A stretch of 64,000 bases of DNA from Eubacteriaceae bacterium (GTDB taxonomy: Bacteria; Bacillota; Clostridia; Lachnospirales; Lachnospiraceae), in contig CAJTFB010000002.1 of assembly GCA_910575665.1 (NCBI GenBank), positions 62,001 to 126,000 on the forward strand, read 5' to 3'. Below the pieces are notes generated by a model. The model was not told the DNA's origin, did no database searches, and was given only the letters and a program-made list of their open reading frames with translations. Each line of letters starts with the position of its first letter. The stretch's first letter is position 1. The position numbers and the translations under genes are program-made. Below are positions 1 to 8,261 of the stretch, one piece after another.

Positions 1-708
1 TGTGTCGTGGGGACAGATTATCGACCGAATGCTTACCGGTTTATGAAAGAGCAGATTGAAAAGGGACATCAGGTCTATATCATTTGTCCCATGGTGGAAG
101 AAAATGAAGATGTGGAGTTAGAAAGTGTGGCGCTCTATACGGAACAGCTGCGGCAGATTTTTCATGGTACGGCTGTGGTGGACAGTCTACATGGAAAGAT
201 GAAGCCGGCTCAGAAGAATGAGGTGATGGAGCGCTTTGGAGCAGGGGAAACCGATATCCTGGTATCAACTACCGTGATAGAGGTGGGCATCGATGTGCCC
301 AACGCCACGGTGATGATGATCGAAAATGCAGAGCGATTTGGTCTTGCCGGCCTTCATCAGCTGAGGGGCCGAGTGGGCCGGGGTGAGGCTCAATCCTATT
401 GCATTCTTATGTATGGCAATGATACGAAGGAGGGAAAGGAGAGGCTTTCGATCCTTGCCTCTTCCAATAATGGATTTCACATCGCCAGAGAAGATCTGAG
501 ACTCCGCGGACAAGGAGACTTTTTTGGGGTGCTGCAGAGTGGGGATAAACTGTTTAAACTGGCAGATATTTACGAGGATGCAAAATTGTTGCAGGATGCC
601 AACGAAGAGGCAAAACGCTATGATTTTCATGAGATCAGCCGCTTTTATGCTAGGAACCGGCGTCTCTCGGAAAAGTTGGAGCACTATATGGGTAAGGTAT
701 CGCTGTAA
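1..708 (+). CDS. recG: ATP-dependent DNA helicase RecG, C-terminal part
   Basis: This is the 3' end of recG; the reading frame is open to base 1, so the true start lies outside the window. RecG remodels stalled replication forks and branched recombination intermediates in the cytoplasm. About 235 residues remain, covering the second helicase lobe: an STTVIEVGIDVPNA block, then motif VI QLRGRVGRG, followed by the RecG-type tail with RLRGQGDFFGVLQSG. The wedge domain and the Walker A/B lobe are missing because of the cut. rsmD follows, a common partner in Firmicutes. The family call is secure; only the start is unknown. Confidence 0.95.
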   Translation, partial: CVVGTDYRPNAYRFMKEQIEKGHQVYIICPMVEENEDVELESVALYTEQLRQIFHGTAVVDSLHGKMKPAQKNEVMERFGAGETDILVSTTVIEVGIDVPNATVMMIENAERFGLAGLHQLRGRVGRGEAQSYCILMYGNDTKEGKERLSILASSNNGFHIAREDLRLRGQGDFFGVLQSGDKLFKLADIYEDAKLLQDANEEAKRYDFHEISRFYARNRRLSEKLEHYMGKVSL

Positions 709-745
709 CAGGCTAGAAATTGTATGTTTGAGGGACAGAAAACAG

Positions 746-774
746 TTGAAAAAAACCAAGATTTATTATACAAT
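746..774 (+). promoter_or_regulatory. Candidate sigma-A promoter for rsmD
   Basis: TTGAAA (746-751) and TACAAT (769-774) are separated by 17 bases in the recG-rsmD gap. The start codon chosen for rsmD is about 40 bases downstream. This is assigned by consensus match only. Confidence 0.45.
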
Positions 775-812
775 AGCAGAAAAAGCGAATGACCACGGAA
801 ATGAGGGAAGAT

Positions 813-1367
813 ATGCGCGTTATTGCGGGAAAGGCAAGAAGGCTACCGTTGATTACTCCAGAGGGGAAGGATACGAGGCCTACTACGGATCGGATTAAGG
901 AGACATTATTTAATATCATACAGGATGAAATTCCCGGCAGTGTATTTCTGGATTTATTCAGTGGCAGTGGGGGAATTGCCATTGAGGCGTTGAGCAGAGG
1001 GGCAGAGAAGGCAGTTCTTGTAGAGTTTGGGAAAGAACCTCTGCGGTGCATTCAGGCCAATCTGGCAAAAACCAGACTGGCAGACCAAGCGGTGGTGCTG
1101 CCGGTAGAGGTTACCTATGGAATATCCAAATTAGAAAAAATGGGACAAGCATTTGACATTATTTATGCTGATCCGCCTTATCGAAAGGGATTTGAAGCAA
1201 AGTTGGCAGATTTGCTGTCACACTCAGGGATTGTGAAGGAAGATACGCTGGTGATCCTGGAAACAGCCTTGGATACATCGGTAGACTATGTGGATGAAAA
1301 TTATTACGATTTGGTAAGGATAAAGGAATATAAGACGAACAAGCACGTGTTTTTGCGAGTAAGGTAG
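813..1367 (+). CDS. rsmD: 16S rRNA (guanine-966 N2)-methyltransferase RsmD
   Basis: RsmD methylates G966 of 16S rRNA during 30S assembly using S-adenosylmethionine. The protein is 184 residues, the usual family size. It has the SAM-binding loop VFLDLFSGSGG near residue 45 and the N-methyltransferase catalytic motif ADPPY near residue 120. I chose the ATG at 813 (MRVIAGKARR) because this is the conserved family N-terminus and an AGGGAAG ribosome site sits just upstream. An in-frame ATG at 789 would add eight unconserved residues. In many Clostridia coaD follows directly; here it does not. Confidence 0.93.
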   Translation: MRVIAGKARRLPLITPEGKDTRPTTDRIKETLFNIIQDEIPGSVFLDLFSGSGGIAIEALSRGAEKAVLVEFGKEPLRCIQANLAKTRLADQAVVLPVEVTYGISKLEKMGQAFDIIYADPPYRKGFEAKLADLLSHSGIVKEDTLVILETALDTSVDYVDENYYDLVRIKEYKTNKHVFLRVR

Positions 1368-1391
1368 AAGAGAAAGGAACAGGTAAATGGT

Positions 1392-1997
1392 ATGAACCCA
1401 TCAAGAATTGAGAAAGCGATAGACGAGATCTATGAATATGTGGAGAACTGCAAGCCATCTAAGTTGTATCCCAATAAAGTAACGGTTTCTAAGGATGAAT
1501 TGTATGATCTTCTGGATGCCCTCCGGATGTGTGCACCGGATGAGATCAAGAGATACCAGAAGGTGATCAACAACCGCAATGAGATCCTTCAGGAAGCGCA
1601 GACCCAGGCGGAGCAGATTATGAGTAAGGCAGAAGCCCAGACGCAGCAACTGCTGGATCAAAATGAACTGGTGCAGACAGCTTATGCCCAGGCAGAACAG
1701 ATCATAGCTCAGGCTCAGGCCCAGGCGGAGCAGATTCTTAAGCAGGCAGTGGGAGAGAGTGATCAGGTCAGGACGTCTGCGCTGTATTATACAAGTGATC
1801 TTCTGGGAGAGGCGGGGAGAAATATTGAGATGTCCCTGAAGGAACTGGAGAGTAAATCTACGATGCTCATTAGTGCATTGAAGAAAGATATCGAGATCAT
1901 AAAAAGTAACCGCACGGAACTCAAGGACCAGATTGAGGGAAAATTTCCGGAAGAGGAAGGTCAGGAGGAGGAAAATGCTTCTGGTGGGGGAGAATAG
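1392..1997 (+). CDS. Coiled-coil protein of unknown function (ATPase subunit H-like)
   Basis: A 201-residue soluble protein. Residues 1-55 form a compact helical head (MNPSRIEKAIDEIYEYVENC). Residues 60-125 are a long Gln/Ala/Glu-rich coiled coil with AQAEQI-type heptads repeated several times. The tail is acidic and ends in a short Gly run. No signal peptide or membrane segment is seen. I recall similar proteins in Lachnospiraceae between rsmD/coaD and ylbJ, often labelled as V-type ATPase subunit H-like, but that name reflects coiled-coil similarity rather than known function. A DivIVA-like or scaffold role is possible and unproven. It starts 24 bases after rsmD and is probably cotranscribed. 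Confidence 0.75.
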   Translation: MNPSRIEKAIDEIYEYVENCKPSKLYPNKVTVSKDELYDLLDALRMCAPDEIKRYQKVINNRNEILQEAQTQAEQIMSKAEAQTQQLLDQNELVQTAYAQAEQIIAQAQAQAEQILKQAVGESDQVRTSALYYTSDLLGEAGRNIEMSLKELESKSTMLISALKKDIEIIKSNRTELKDQIEGKFPEEEGQEEENASGGGE

Positions 1998-2015
1998 TTT
2001 AATGGCGATATTTGG

Positions 2016-2915
2016 TTACCAAAGTAAAAAGCCGAGAAGCAGGGCAAAGAGACTGCCAAAGAGCTTTATGATTACATAGGGAACGATGGATAATCCTGTA
2101 TTTCGCAGAACACTGTTTGTCTGGGCAGCAGCAGAGAGCCCCCCAAAGGCAGTGAAGGCAAGGCACAGGATTATTTTTGCATGATGAGGGATGCCAGCTC
2201 CGCAGATCATGGCATTTCCGGTGGTGATCTCTAGAAGGCCGCATAGGGGGATCTGGAAGATGGGGGGGAGTCCTGGGAGGCTCTGGATCATTTTAGCAAG
2301 GATGGAGAAGAGCATGATGTAGCCTCCAATTTTTATTAAAAGCAGGGCAGAGGCAGAGATTTCCTCATCCAGCTGTTCGGAAAAAGTGGCGCTTGGAACA
2401 GGAGGGTGTCCGGTGGAGGTGACATGTAGGGAAAATTTCCCTTGAAAAAGGGGGGATAGAAGGTAAAAGAATACACTTCCAAGAACAGCAGACAGGAGCA
2501 CTGTCAGATAAAAAAAGTATTTCCCTGAGCCGAGGTGAAGCAGGCTTTCGCCGACAAAAAAGATGACAAACATAGGGCTTGGGTTGTTGATGGCGCCGGA
2601 AAAGAAAACCGCTTGCTTTTTCGTAAGAGAACCATCGTTGTACAGGTCTCCGGCGATTTTTGCACCGATGGGATAGCCCGACAGGATGCCGGCGGTCAGC
2701 AGCAGATAACAGAGCCGGTTGCCCTGTAGTTTTTTACGGAGCAGCGAGGTGAGGATAGAGAAGGGCAGGAGGGAGGGGACAAGTACCGTAGCCCATAAAA
2801 CCAGACCATTTCTGCCGCCCTCTGCGGCGGTTTCTGGAAAGATAAGAAGCAGTGCAAGAAGCAAAAAGCAAAGGATCAGCATGGAGAAGATCCCCCAAAG
2901 GACGTGTTTGTTCAT
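2016..2915 (-). CDS. ylbJ: YlbJ-like sporulation integral membrane protein
   Basis: A 299-residue polytopic membrane protein with roughly eight hydrophobic segments. Sequences such as LVPSLLPFSILTSLL and LLTAGILSGYPIGAKIAGDLY fit the YlbJ/SpoVV-type nucleoside-recognition (Gate) family. In Bacillus, YlbJ (SpoVV) acts in the outer forespore membrane and is needed for dipicolinic acid uptake and heat-resistant spores; the same role here is inferred. It is convergent with the coiled-coil gene (19-base gap) and divergent from degV. A general nucleoside-recognition transporter is the alternative, but the location beside rsmD and ackA is the one usual for ylbJ. Confidence 0.8.
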   Translation of the reverse strand: MNKHVLWGIFSMLILCFLLLALLLIFPETAAEGGRNGLVLWATVLVPSLLPFSILTSLLRKKLQGNRLCYLLLTAGILSGYPIGAKIAGDLYNDGSLTKKQAVFFSGAINNPSPMFVIFFVGESLLHLGSGKYFFYLTVLLSAVLGSVFFYLLSPLFQGKFSLHVTSTGHPPVPSATFSEQLDEEISASALLLIKIGGYIMLFSILAKMIQSLPGLPPIFQIPLCGLLEITTGNAMICGAGIPHHAKIILCLAFTAFGGLSAAAQTNSVLRNTGLSIVPYVIIKLFGSLFALLLGFLLW

Positions 2916-2990
2916 TTTATGAATAAATGCGGCTCAATATGCTGATAATAAACAATACTAATGGCGTTAAGCTTGATAATGGAGGGAGTT

Positions 2991-3854
2991 ATGAACAATA
3001 CATTTGCAATCCTTACGGATTCCACAGCCAATCTTCCACAACCCTATATTCAGAAATATGACATTACGGTCATGTCTCTTAAATATCTTGTGGGAGATAA
3101 AGAATATCCAGGATACGACCAGTCGGGAGACAAGACATTTCATCAATTATATGAACATCTGCGGGTGGGAAGAAATGTCACTACTTCCATGGTGAATACT
3201 ACTGAGGCATATGAGGCGGCAAAGCCTATCCTTGAATCAGGAAAGGATATTTTGTATATTGGTCTTTCCACGAAGCTCAGCGGAACTTTCAATGCGGTGG
3301 AAGCGGCACTCATGAAGCTGAAAGGAGAATTCCCAGAGCGGAACATATACGCCGTAGACAGCCTGTGTACGGCACTGGGAGAGGGGCTTCTGGTATATGG
3401 GGCGGTGAAGCGGCGCAGACAGGGGCATAGTCTGGAACAGGTTTACGAATGGTGTAACAAGAGCCGCTGGCAGATCAATACCATTTTTACGGTAGATGAT
3501 CTCAATCACTTAAGAAGAAGCGGACGTGCGTCTACGGTGATTGCCATGGTGGGAACGGTTTTAAAGATCAAATTAATTCTACGGATGAACCAGGGCGGAA
3601 TTCTCAGGCAGGAGACTAAGGTGCGAGGAAGAAAAAAATCCTTGGATGAAATCGCAAAACGTGCCCTGAGAGATATCAAAGAACCTCAGACGGTATTTAT
3701 TAGTCATGGAGATTGTGCTCCAGATGCTCGTTATCTTGCAGATCAGCTGAGAAAATCGGAAAAGGTAAAAAGAATTATTATACAGACGCTGGACCCAGTG
3801 ATCGGAGTTCATACAGGACCGGGTTCCATTGGGATTTTTTTCATTTCCTATTGA
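2991..3854 (+). CDS. DegV family fatty-acid-binding protein
   Basis: DegV/FakB proteins hold a fatty acid for phosphorylation by the FakA kinase; the partner is not in this window. The 287-residue protein carries the expected motifs in order: LTDSTANLP near residue 7, [10 protein letters not shown] near 63, [11 protein letters not shown] near 92, and the C-terminal [14 protein letters not shown] start at ATG 2991 because GGAGGGAG lies just before it and the sequence [15 protein letters not shown] is the family N-terminus; an upstream in-frame ATG at 2961 adds residues without support. It is divergent from ylbJ. The lipid specificity cannot be read from sequence. Confidence 0.9.
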   Translation: MNNTFAILTDSTANLPQPYIQKYDITVMSLKYLVGDKEYPGYDQSGDKTFHQLYEHLRVGRNVTTSMVNTTEAYEAAKPILESGKDILYIGLSTKLSGTFNAVEAALMKLKGEFPERNIYAVDSLCTALGEGLLVYGAVKRRRQGHSLEQVYEWCNKSRWQINTIFTVDDLNHLRRSGRASTVIAMVGTVLKIKLILRMNQGGILRQETKVRGRKKSLDEIAKRALRDIKEPQTVFISHGDCAPDARYLADQLRKSEKVKRIIIQTLDPVIGVHTGPGSIGIFFISY

Positions 3855-3879
3855 AATTTAAAAATCACAGTTGTATAAT
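3851..3879 (+). promoter_or_regulatory. Sigma-A promoter of ackA
   Basis: TTGAAA (3851-3856) and a perfect TATAAT (3874-3879) are 17 bases apart. The -35 box overlaps the degV stop codon. The ackA start is about 47 bases past the -10 box. This suggests ackA is transcribed separately from degV. Confidence 0.65.
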
Positions 3880-3925
3880 AAAAAAGTATGAGTTTTGGAT
3901 TATTAACCAGAAAGAAGGAAATGGA

Positions 3926-5116
3926 ATGAAAGTATTAGTGATCAATTGTGGAAGTTCTTCCCTCAAATATCAGTTGATTGATTCCGAGACGGAACAAGCA
4001 CTTGCCGTTGGAATATGTGAGAGGATTGGAATAGATGGGCGTCTGAACCACACACCAGCAGGTGGTGAAAAAGTCGTGATCAACAAAGACATGCCGGATC
4101 ACGAAGTGGCGGTGAAATTAGTTCTGGAGGAACTTACAGATAAAACTTATGGTGTCATTGGAGACTTGTCTGAAATTGATGCCATTGGACACCGTGTGGT
4201 ACATGGAGGAGAAAAATTTGCTTCTTCTGTTGTCATTGACGATGATGTGATGGCTGCTATCGAGGAGTGTAATCCCCTGGCACCGTTACATAATCCGGCG
4301 AATCTGATCGGAATCCGTGCCTGCCAGGCGATTATGCCGGGAGTACCGAATACGGCTGTTTTTGATACGGCATTTCATCAGACGATGGAGCCGGTGGCAT
4401 TTTTGTATGGACTTCCCTATGAATGTTATGAGAAGTATAAAGTGCGCCGTTATGGATTCCATGGTACCAGCCATAGTTTTGTATCTGCGCGTGCTATCGA
4501 GCTGCTGGGACTGGATCCGGATAATTCTAAAGTCATTGTCTGCCATCTGGGTAACGGGGCCAGCATTTCCGCAGTAAAAAATGGTAAATCTGTGGACACC
4601 AGTATGGGACTTACCCCACTGGAAGGACTTGTGATGGGAACCCGAAGTGGAGACATCGATCCGGCGATCATCGAGTATCTGGCTCACAATATGGGTAAAT
4701 CACTGGAAGAGATCATGAATCTTTTGAATAAGGAATCCGGTGTATATGGTCTTTCTGGTATCTCCAGTGATTTTCGTGATCTGGAGAACGCAGCAGCAGA
4801 AGGCAATGAGAAGGCGCAGCTGGCGCAGGACGTATTCGGCTATCGTGTGGCCAAATACATCGGTGCTTACACCGCTGCCATGAATGGTGTGGACGCCATC
4901 GTGTTTACTGCTGGGCTTGGTGAGAACAATAATATTATGCGTGAATACATTTGTAGCTACCTCGGTTATCTTGGTGTATCCATCGATCGGAAGGAAAATG
5001 CCATCCGAAGTGAAGAAAAGGTAGTATCGACTGCAGACAGTAAAGTGAAAGTAATGGTAGTTCCGACCAATGAAGAGCTTGCTATCGCAAGAGAAACCGT
5101 GAGACTGATCGGATAA
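3926..5116 (+). CDS. ackA: Acetate kinase
   Basis: Acetate kinase makes ATP and acetate from acetyl phosphate in fermentation. The 396-residue length is standard. Signature motifs are present: [14 protein letters not shown] at the N-terminus, GHRVVHGG near residue 90, [10 protein letters not shown] near 147, HLGNGASI near 207 and GTRSGDIDP near 236. The ATG at 3926 is preceded by AGAAGGAAA and gives the conserved MKVLVINCG start; the frame stays open further upstream but runs into degV without supporting signals. The usual partner pta is not adjacent. In many Clostridia a DUF177 gene sits between ackA and rpmF; here rpmF follows directly. Confidence 0.97.
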   Translation: MKVLVINCGSSSLKYQLIDSETEQALAVGICERIGIDGRLNHTPAGGEKVVINKDMPDHEVAVKLVLEELTDKTYGVIGDLSEIDAIGHRVVHGGEKFASSVVIDDDVMAAIEECNPLAPLHNPANLIGIRACQAIMPGVPNTAVFDTAFHQTMEPVAFLYGLPYECYEKYKVRRYGFHGTSHSFVSARAIELLGLDPDNSKVIVCHLGNGASISAVKNGKSVDTSMGLTPLEGLVMGTRSGDIDPAIIEYLAHNMGKSLEEIMNLLNKESGVYGLSGISSDFRDLENAAAEGNEKAQLAQDVFGYRVAKYIGAYTAAMNGVDAIVFTAGLGENNNIMREYICSYLGYLGVSIDRKENAIRSEEKVVSTADSKVKVMVVPTNEELAIARETVRLIG

Positions 5117-5147
5117 GACAAAAAAATGTCAGAAATGTAAAAAAGTG

Positions 5148-5176
5148 TTGACAAACTACGGTCTAATAGATATAAT
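5148..5176 (+). promoter_or_regulatory. Consensus sigma-A promoter of rpmF
   Basis: A perfect TTGACA (5148-5153) and a perfect TATAAT (5171-5176) are separated by 17 bases in the ackA-rpmF gap. This is the strongest promoter match in the window, as expected for a ribosomal protein gene. Confidence 0.88.
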
Positions 5177-5214
5177 GGTAGAAGTGTTTTCAGTTATTAA
5201 GGAGGTGTAATGAC

Positions 5215-5397
5215 ATGTCTATCTGTCCTAAGAATAAATCTTCAAAGTCAAGAAGAGACAAACGTAGAGCAAACTGGAAAATGACAGCTCCTACATTGGT
5301 AAAGTGCAGTAAATGCGGAGAGCTGATGGTTCCACACAGAGTTTGTAAAAATTGTGGCAGCTATAACAAGAAAGAGATTCTTGCACAGGCTGAATAA
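5215..5397 (+). CDS. rpmF: 50S ribosomal protein bL32
   Basis: A 60-residue basic ribosomal protein of the large subunit. It has the family N-terminus (PKNKSSKSRRDKRRA) and a four-cysteine zinc site, CSKCGELMVPHRVCKNC, so this is the zinc-binding form. AAGGAGGTG precedes the ATG at 5215. It has its own consensus promoter. The genes that usually follow in Clostridia (plsX, acpP, rnc) are absent; a sugar-utilisation locus begins instead. Confidence 0.97.
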   Translation: MSICPKNKSSKSRRDKRRANWKMTAPTLVKCSKCGELMVPHRVCKNCGSYNKKEILAQAE

Positions 5398-5657
5398 GCG
5401 TTGAGCCCCGTAAAATCGGAGATTTGCAAAAAACTTTATGGCTTAAAAGAGTGAATTTAACCCAATTTTAACCCAGTTGACGAACGAAAGAAGGTTTATA
5501 ATGTTATTGGGTTAAGTTCATGCAGAAACGCATGAATGCAAATAAGGCATAAGAGGTCAATATATCTATGAAAATAGATGTATTGGCTTTTTTGCATTTA
5601 AAAAGACAATAGAAGGAAATTTATTACAATGGAGTCATTGTTATTTACACTTTAAAT
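5398..5657 (+). other. Structured 3' region after rpmF (possible long 3'UTR or small RNA)
   Basis: This 260-base gap has no gene. It contains an inverted repeat, ttaacccaat near 5457 and attgggttaa near 5505, then a 7-bp hairpin (ttcatgc / gcatgaa, about 5519-5538), then the terminator at 5556-5593. The rpmF transcript would thus have a roughly 190-base structured tail. A TTGACG...TATAAT pair at 5477-5502 has only a 14-base spacer, so an independent small RNA promoter is doubtful. Confidence 0.35.
5556..5593 (+). terminator. Intrinsic terminator downstream of rpmF
   Basis: A 13-bp stem (gtcaatatatcta paired with tagatgtattggc, with G-T pairs) around the loop tgaaaa is followed at once by six T residues. 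It is oriented to stop plus-strand transcription from rpmF before the convergent lacI-type gene. Confidence 0.75.
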
Positions 5658-6683
5658 TTATTTTGTCGTTTCTCTGCGTATCAGGATCGGGGTGATTTTT
5701 TTGTGGATTAATCTGTCCTGAAGTTTGGGGCGGCGCTTTTTTCGTTCATTCATTTGTTCCACTAAAAGAGAAACTGCTTCATATGCGATTTTTTCAATCT
5801 GTTGTCCAACGGTACTGATGGGGATGATGGACTCCTCTGCAATGGGGGAATCATCAAAGCCAATAATACAGTATTCATCTGGAAGCGTTCCATATTCACG
5901 AAAAATTAGATTTAGCATGATATTGGCATGGGTATCATTTGCCATAAAAAGTCCCTTTTTTTTATTTGGGTATTTGTTTTTGATGTAGTCAAAAATCTCC
6001 TGCATACAATCTACGGTTTTACGGTATGAATTCCCAAGATCTCGAAATATAAGTTCATGTTCCATGTTGTATTCTCTGCAAATGTCCTGAAAACCCGAAA
6101 TGCGTCCATAGGAAGGTGTGGATTTCGAAACGTCAGAATTGATATGCAGCAGGATATCACAATTGTTTTTGGCCAAAAGACTTGTTGCTTGTATGGCTCC
6201 CATATAGTTGTCCGTATTGACACTATTTACATATTTGTCCTCCCTCTCTATGGTAACGATGGGGATATTGCTGGCAGCCAGTTCCTGTGATGGTATGGTA
6301 TGGCTTAAAATAATCATACCTTCAATTTTGTATGCCAGTAACTCCTGAATGTATTTCCGTTCCATTTCTTCATGATCTGTACTGATGAAAACCAGGAATT
6401 TATAACCAAAGGTTTCATAGGTTTTTAATATCTGGTTTAACATTTCTGCATAATAGTGTAGAAAGAGGTTAGGGATGATTACACCAATAAATTCACTCTT
6501 TCCATTAGCTAGCACTTTTGCCAGTTTATTTTCCTGATAATCCAAATCTACTAGAGCCTGGGCGATGATTTCCTGATTTTTAATCGTCAAAGAGTCCGGG
6601 TTATTAAAATATCTGGATATGGTTGTTTTAGAAAAATTCGTATATTTTGCAATGTCATCAAATGTCACCTTCTTCTTACTCAT
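5658..6683 (-). CDS. LacI family transcriptional regulator of the sucrose/fructan locus
   Basis: A 341-residue LacI/GalR repressor. The N-terminal helix-turn-helix is VTFDDIAKYTNFSKTTISRYFNN (residues 5-27), followed by the hinge and a periplasmic-binding-protein-like sensor with GVIIPNLFLHYYAEML. It is divergent from the ABC importer operon and ends just short of the rpmF terminator. TGGAGGT precedes the start. Five related TAACCG sites lie in the shared upstream region, so it probably represses both the operon and itself. The inducer is inferred to be sucrose or a fructo-oligosaccharide breakdown product from the neighbouring GH32 and fructokinase genes. Confidence 0.9.
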   Translation of the reverse strand: MSKKKVTFDDIAKYTNFSKTTISRYFNNPDSLTIKNQEIIAQALVDLDYQENKLAKVLANGKSEFIGVIIPNLFLHYYAEMLNQILKTYETFGYKFLVFISTDHEEMERKYIQELLAYKIEGMIILSHTIPSQELAASNIPIVTIEREDKYVNSVNTDNYMGAIQATSLLAKNNCDILLHINSDVSKSTPSYGRISGFQDICREYNMEHELIFRDLGNSYRKTVDCMQEIFDYIKNKYPNKKKGLFMANDTHANIMLNLIFREYGTLPDEYCIIGFDDSPIAEESIIPISTVGQQIEKIAYEAVSLLVEQMNERKKRRPKLQDRLIHKKITPILIRRETTK

Positions 6684-6717
6684 TGGGCAGTACCTCCATA
6701 TTTATATGATAATCAAT

Positions 6718-6746
6718 AGTATAGCAAGTTTTCAAAGGAAAATCAA
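6718..6746 (-). promoter_or_regulatory. Promoter of the lacI-type gene
   Basis: Read on the minus strand, TTGATT (6746-6741) and TATACT (6723-6718) are 17 bases apart. The start codon is about 35 bases downstream. The operator at 6755-6764 lies just upstream of the -35 box, consistent with autoregulation. Confidence 0.55.
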
Positions 6747-6754
6747 TAAAATAA

Positions 6755-6775
6755 TAACCGGTTAAGTAACCGATA
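6755..6775. promoter_or_regulatory. LacI-type operator pair, regulator side
   Basis: A palindrome TAACCGGTTA (6755-6764) is followed by a degenerate half-type site TAACCGATA (6767-6775). The same two motifs recur on the operon side at 6836-6869, the second in inverted orientation. The match to a LacI-family CG-centred operator and the position in the divergent region are the evidence. Confidence 0.7.
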
Positions 6776-6794
6776 ACTTTTTGGTAAAAAGGTC

Positions 6795-6823
6795 TTGACA
6801 GATGGAAGTACAGATGTTATATT
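6795..6823 (+). promoter_or_regulatory. Sigma-A promoter of the sucrose/fructan operon
   Basis: A perfect TTGACA (6795-6800) and TATATT (6818-6823) are 17 bases apart. The predicted start site, about 6830, touches the 20-bp operator palindrome, so repressor binding would block initiation. Confidence 0.75.
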
Positions 6824-6830
6824 TATCACA

Positions 6831-6870
6831 TAAAGTAACCGGTTACTTTATCGGTTACATAACCGGTTAT
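6831..6870. promoter_or_regulatory. LacI-type operator cluster overlapping the transcription start
   Basis: 6831-6850 is a perfect 20-bp palindrome centred on AACCGGTT. It is followed by TATCGGTTA (6849-6857), the exact reverse complement of 6767-6775, and by a perfect 12-bp palindrome ATAACCGGTTAT (6859-6870). The three sites are stacked directly after the operon -10 box. Confidence 0.8.
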
Positions 6871-6932
6871 AATGAGAGACGTGAGATTTAGAGTTTTGAA
6901 ACAGGTTGTTTGGAAGGAAAGGAGAAGTGAGG

Positions 6933-8261
6933 ATGAGAAGATTACCTTTGGCCATGTTGGTCTCCGTTCTGCTTGTCGGTTCGCTGACAGGCTGTCAGGG
7001 AAAGAAACCGGATCCAGGCGATGTTGCCGGCTATGATGAAGGGGAGCAGTATCTTTCCATCTGGGTGCATTCCATTGAGGATACCGACGAGGGAAAATGT
7101 TACCGGGAATCTGTGGAGGCATTTAATGAGAAGTATAATGGAACTTATTATGCGGATATTGAGTTTATCCCAAGAAATGACAGCGGCGGTGGTTATTCCG
7201 ATAAGATTAATGCCTCAGTCATGTCTGGGGATTTGCCGGATGTACTGACTGTGGATGGGCCGAATATCGCAGCATATGCGTCCAATGAGATGATTCAGCC
7301 ATTGGCAGAGCTGACAGAGGAAGAAAAGGACGTATATCTGGAATCTATTATTGAACAGGGAACATATGATGGCAAATTGTATGCTCTTGGCGCCATGGAA
7401 TCCAGTGTAGGGCTGTATTACAACAAAGAAATTTTGAAAGAGGCTGGTGTTGAAATTCCAGCTGCAGGGCATCCATGGACGCATTCAGAATTTCTTGATA
7501 TTTTGGAAAAAGTAAAGCCGGTTGTGGAAAAGAAAAAGGGATACGCGCTGGACATGACATTCCCGGTAGGGGAAACAACGATTTACTTTTATGCACCGTT
7601 TTTCTGGTCAAATGGAGGAAACCTGGTGGATGATACTGGATTGAACGTTGACGGCATATTCAATATGACAGAGAATATTGAAACAATTGAGTATTTCAAG
7701 AAACTTCTGGACAGAGGTTATATGTCAAAAGTACCGGTTGAAAGTCTCTTTGAAAGTGGGCGTGCTGCCTTTAAGTTTGACGGGGCATGGGAAGTGAACA
7801 ATATTTATAACAATTATCCGGATCTTCAGTTAGGTGTTGCTCCATATGTAGCAGGGGACAGCTGGGATGGCGGGCGGTATACGCCCACAGGCTCATGGGC
7901 ATATGCGGCATCTACGGGAACAGAGAATATTGAGGGTGCGACAGAGCTGGTAAAATGGATGAGTGGTGTAGAAAGCGGGACAAAGCTTTGGGAGAAAGCA
8001 AAGTGTTTTCCGTCAACTTATCAGGCATTTGAGACGATTGATATTTTTAAAACCGATGAAAATTACCGGGCGCTGTATAACCAGCTTAGCACCTATGGGC
8101 ATCCGAGACCGAAAACACCTGTTTATCCACAGGTAAGCACATCATTTCAGCAGGTTATGGAAAATTGTGTGCTGACCGGAGAAGAACCAAGAAACGAACT
8201 GAATAAAGCGATAGAAAGGATTAACGCCAAATTGAAGCGTTATAAGGTGAATGAAGGATGA
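6933..8261 (+). CDS. ABC sugar-binding lipoprotein (sucrose/fructo-oligosaccharide)
   Basis: An extracellular solute-binding protein of the family 1 (MalE-like) class, 442 residues. The N-terminus is a lipoprotein signal peptide with lipobox LTGC, placing the lipidated Cys at residue 21. The mature part has the ordinary two-lobe pattern, with SGDLPDVLTVDGPNIAAYAS and LYALGAMESSVGLYYNKE. I start at ATG 6933, with AAAGGAGAAGTGAGG before it; the in-frame ATG at 6906 would put non-signal residues ahead of the lipoprotein signal. Its stop overlaps the next start (ATGA). Substrate is inferred from the GH32 and fructokinase genes downstream. Confidence 0.88.
   Translation: MRRLPLAMLVSVLLVGSLTGCQGKKPDPGDVAGYDEGEQYLSIWVHSIEDTDEGKCYRESVEAFNEKYNGTYYADIEFIPRNDSGGGYSDKINASVMSGDLPDVLTVDGPNIAAYASNEMIQPLAELTEEEKDVYLESIIEQGTYDGKLYALGAMESSVGLYYNKEILKEAGVEIPAAGHPWTHSEFLDILEKVKPVVEKKKGYALDMTFPVGETTIYFYAPFFWSNGGNLVDDTGLNVDGIFNMTENIETIEYFKKLLDRGYMSKVPVESLFESGRAAFKFDGAWEVNNIYNNYPDLQLGVAPYVAGDSWDGGRYTPTGSWAYAASTGTENIEGATELVKWMSGVESGTKLWEKAKCFPSTYQAFETIDIFKTDENYRALYNQLSTYGHPRPKTPVYPQVSTSFQQVMENCVLTGEEPRNELNKAIERINAKLKRYKVNEG

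Noticed and set aside
3713-3925. N-terminal extension of acetate kinase
   Set aside because: The extension overlaps degV in another frame; the conserved N-terminus and a ribosome site are at 3926.
5477-5502. TTGACG and TATAAT as a small RNA promoter after rpmF
   Set aside because: The spacer is only 14 bases, too short for a standard sigma-A promoter; kept only as part of a low-confidence structured region.
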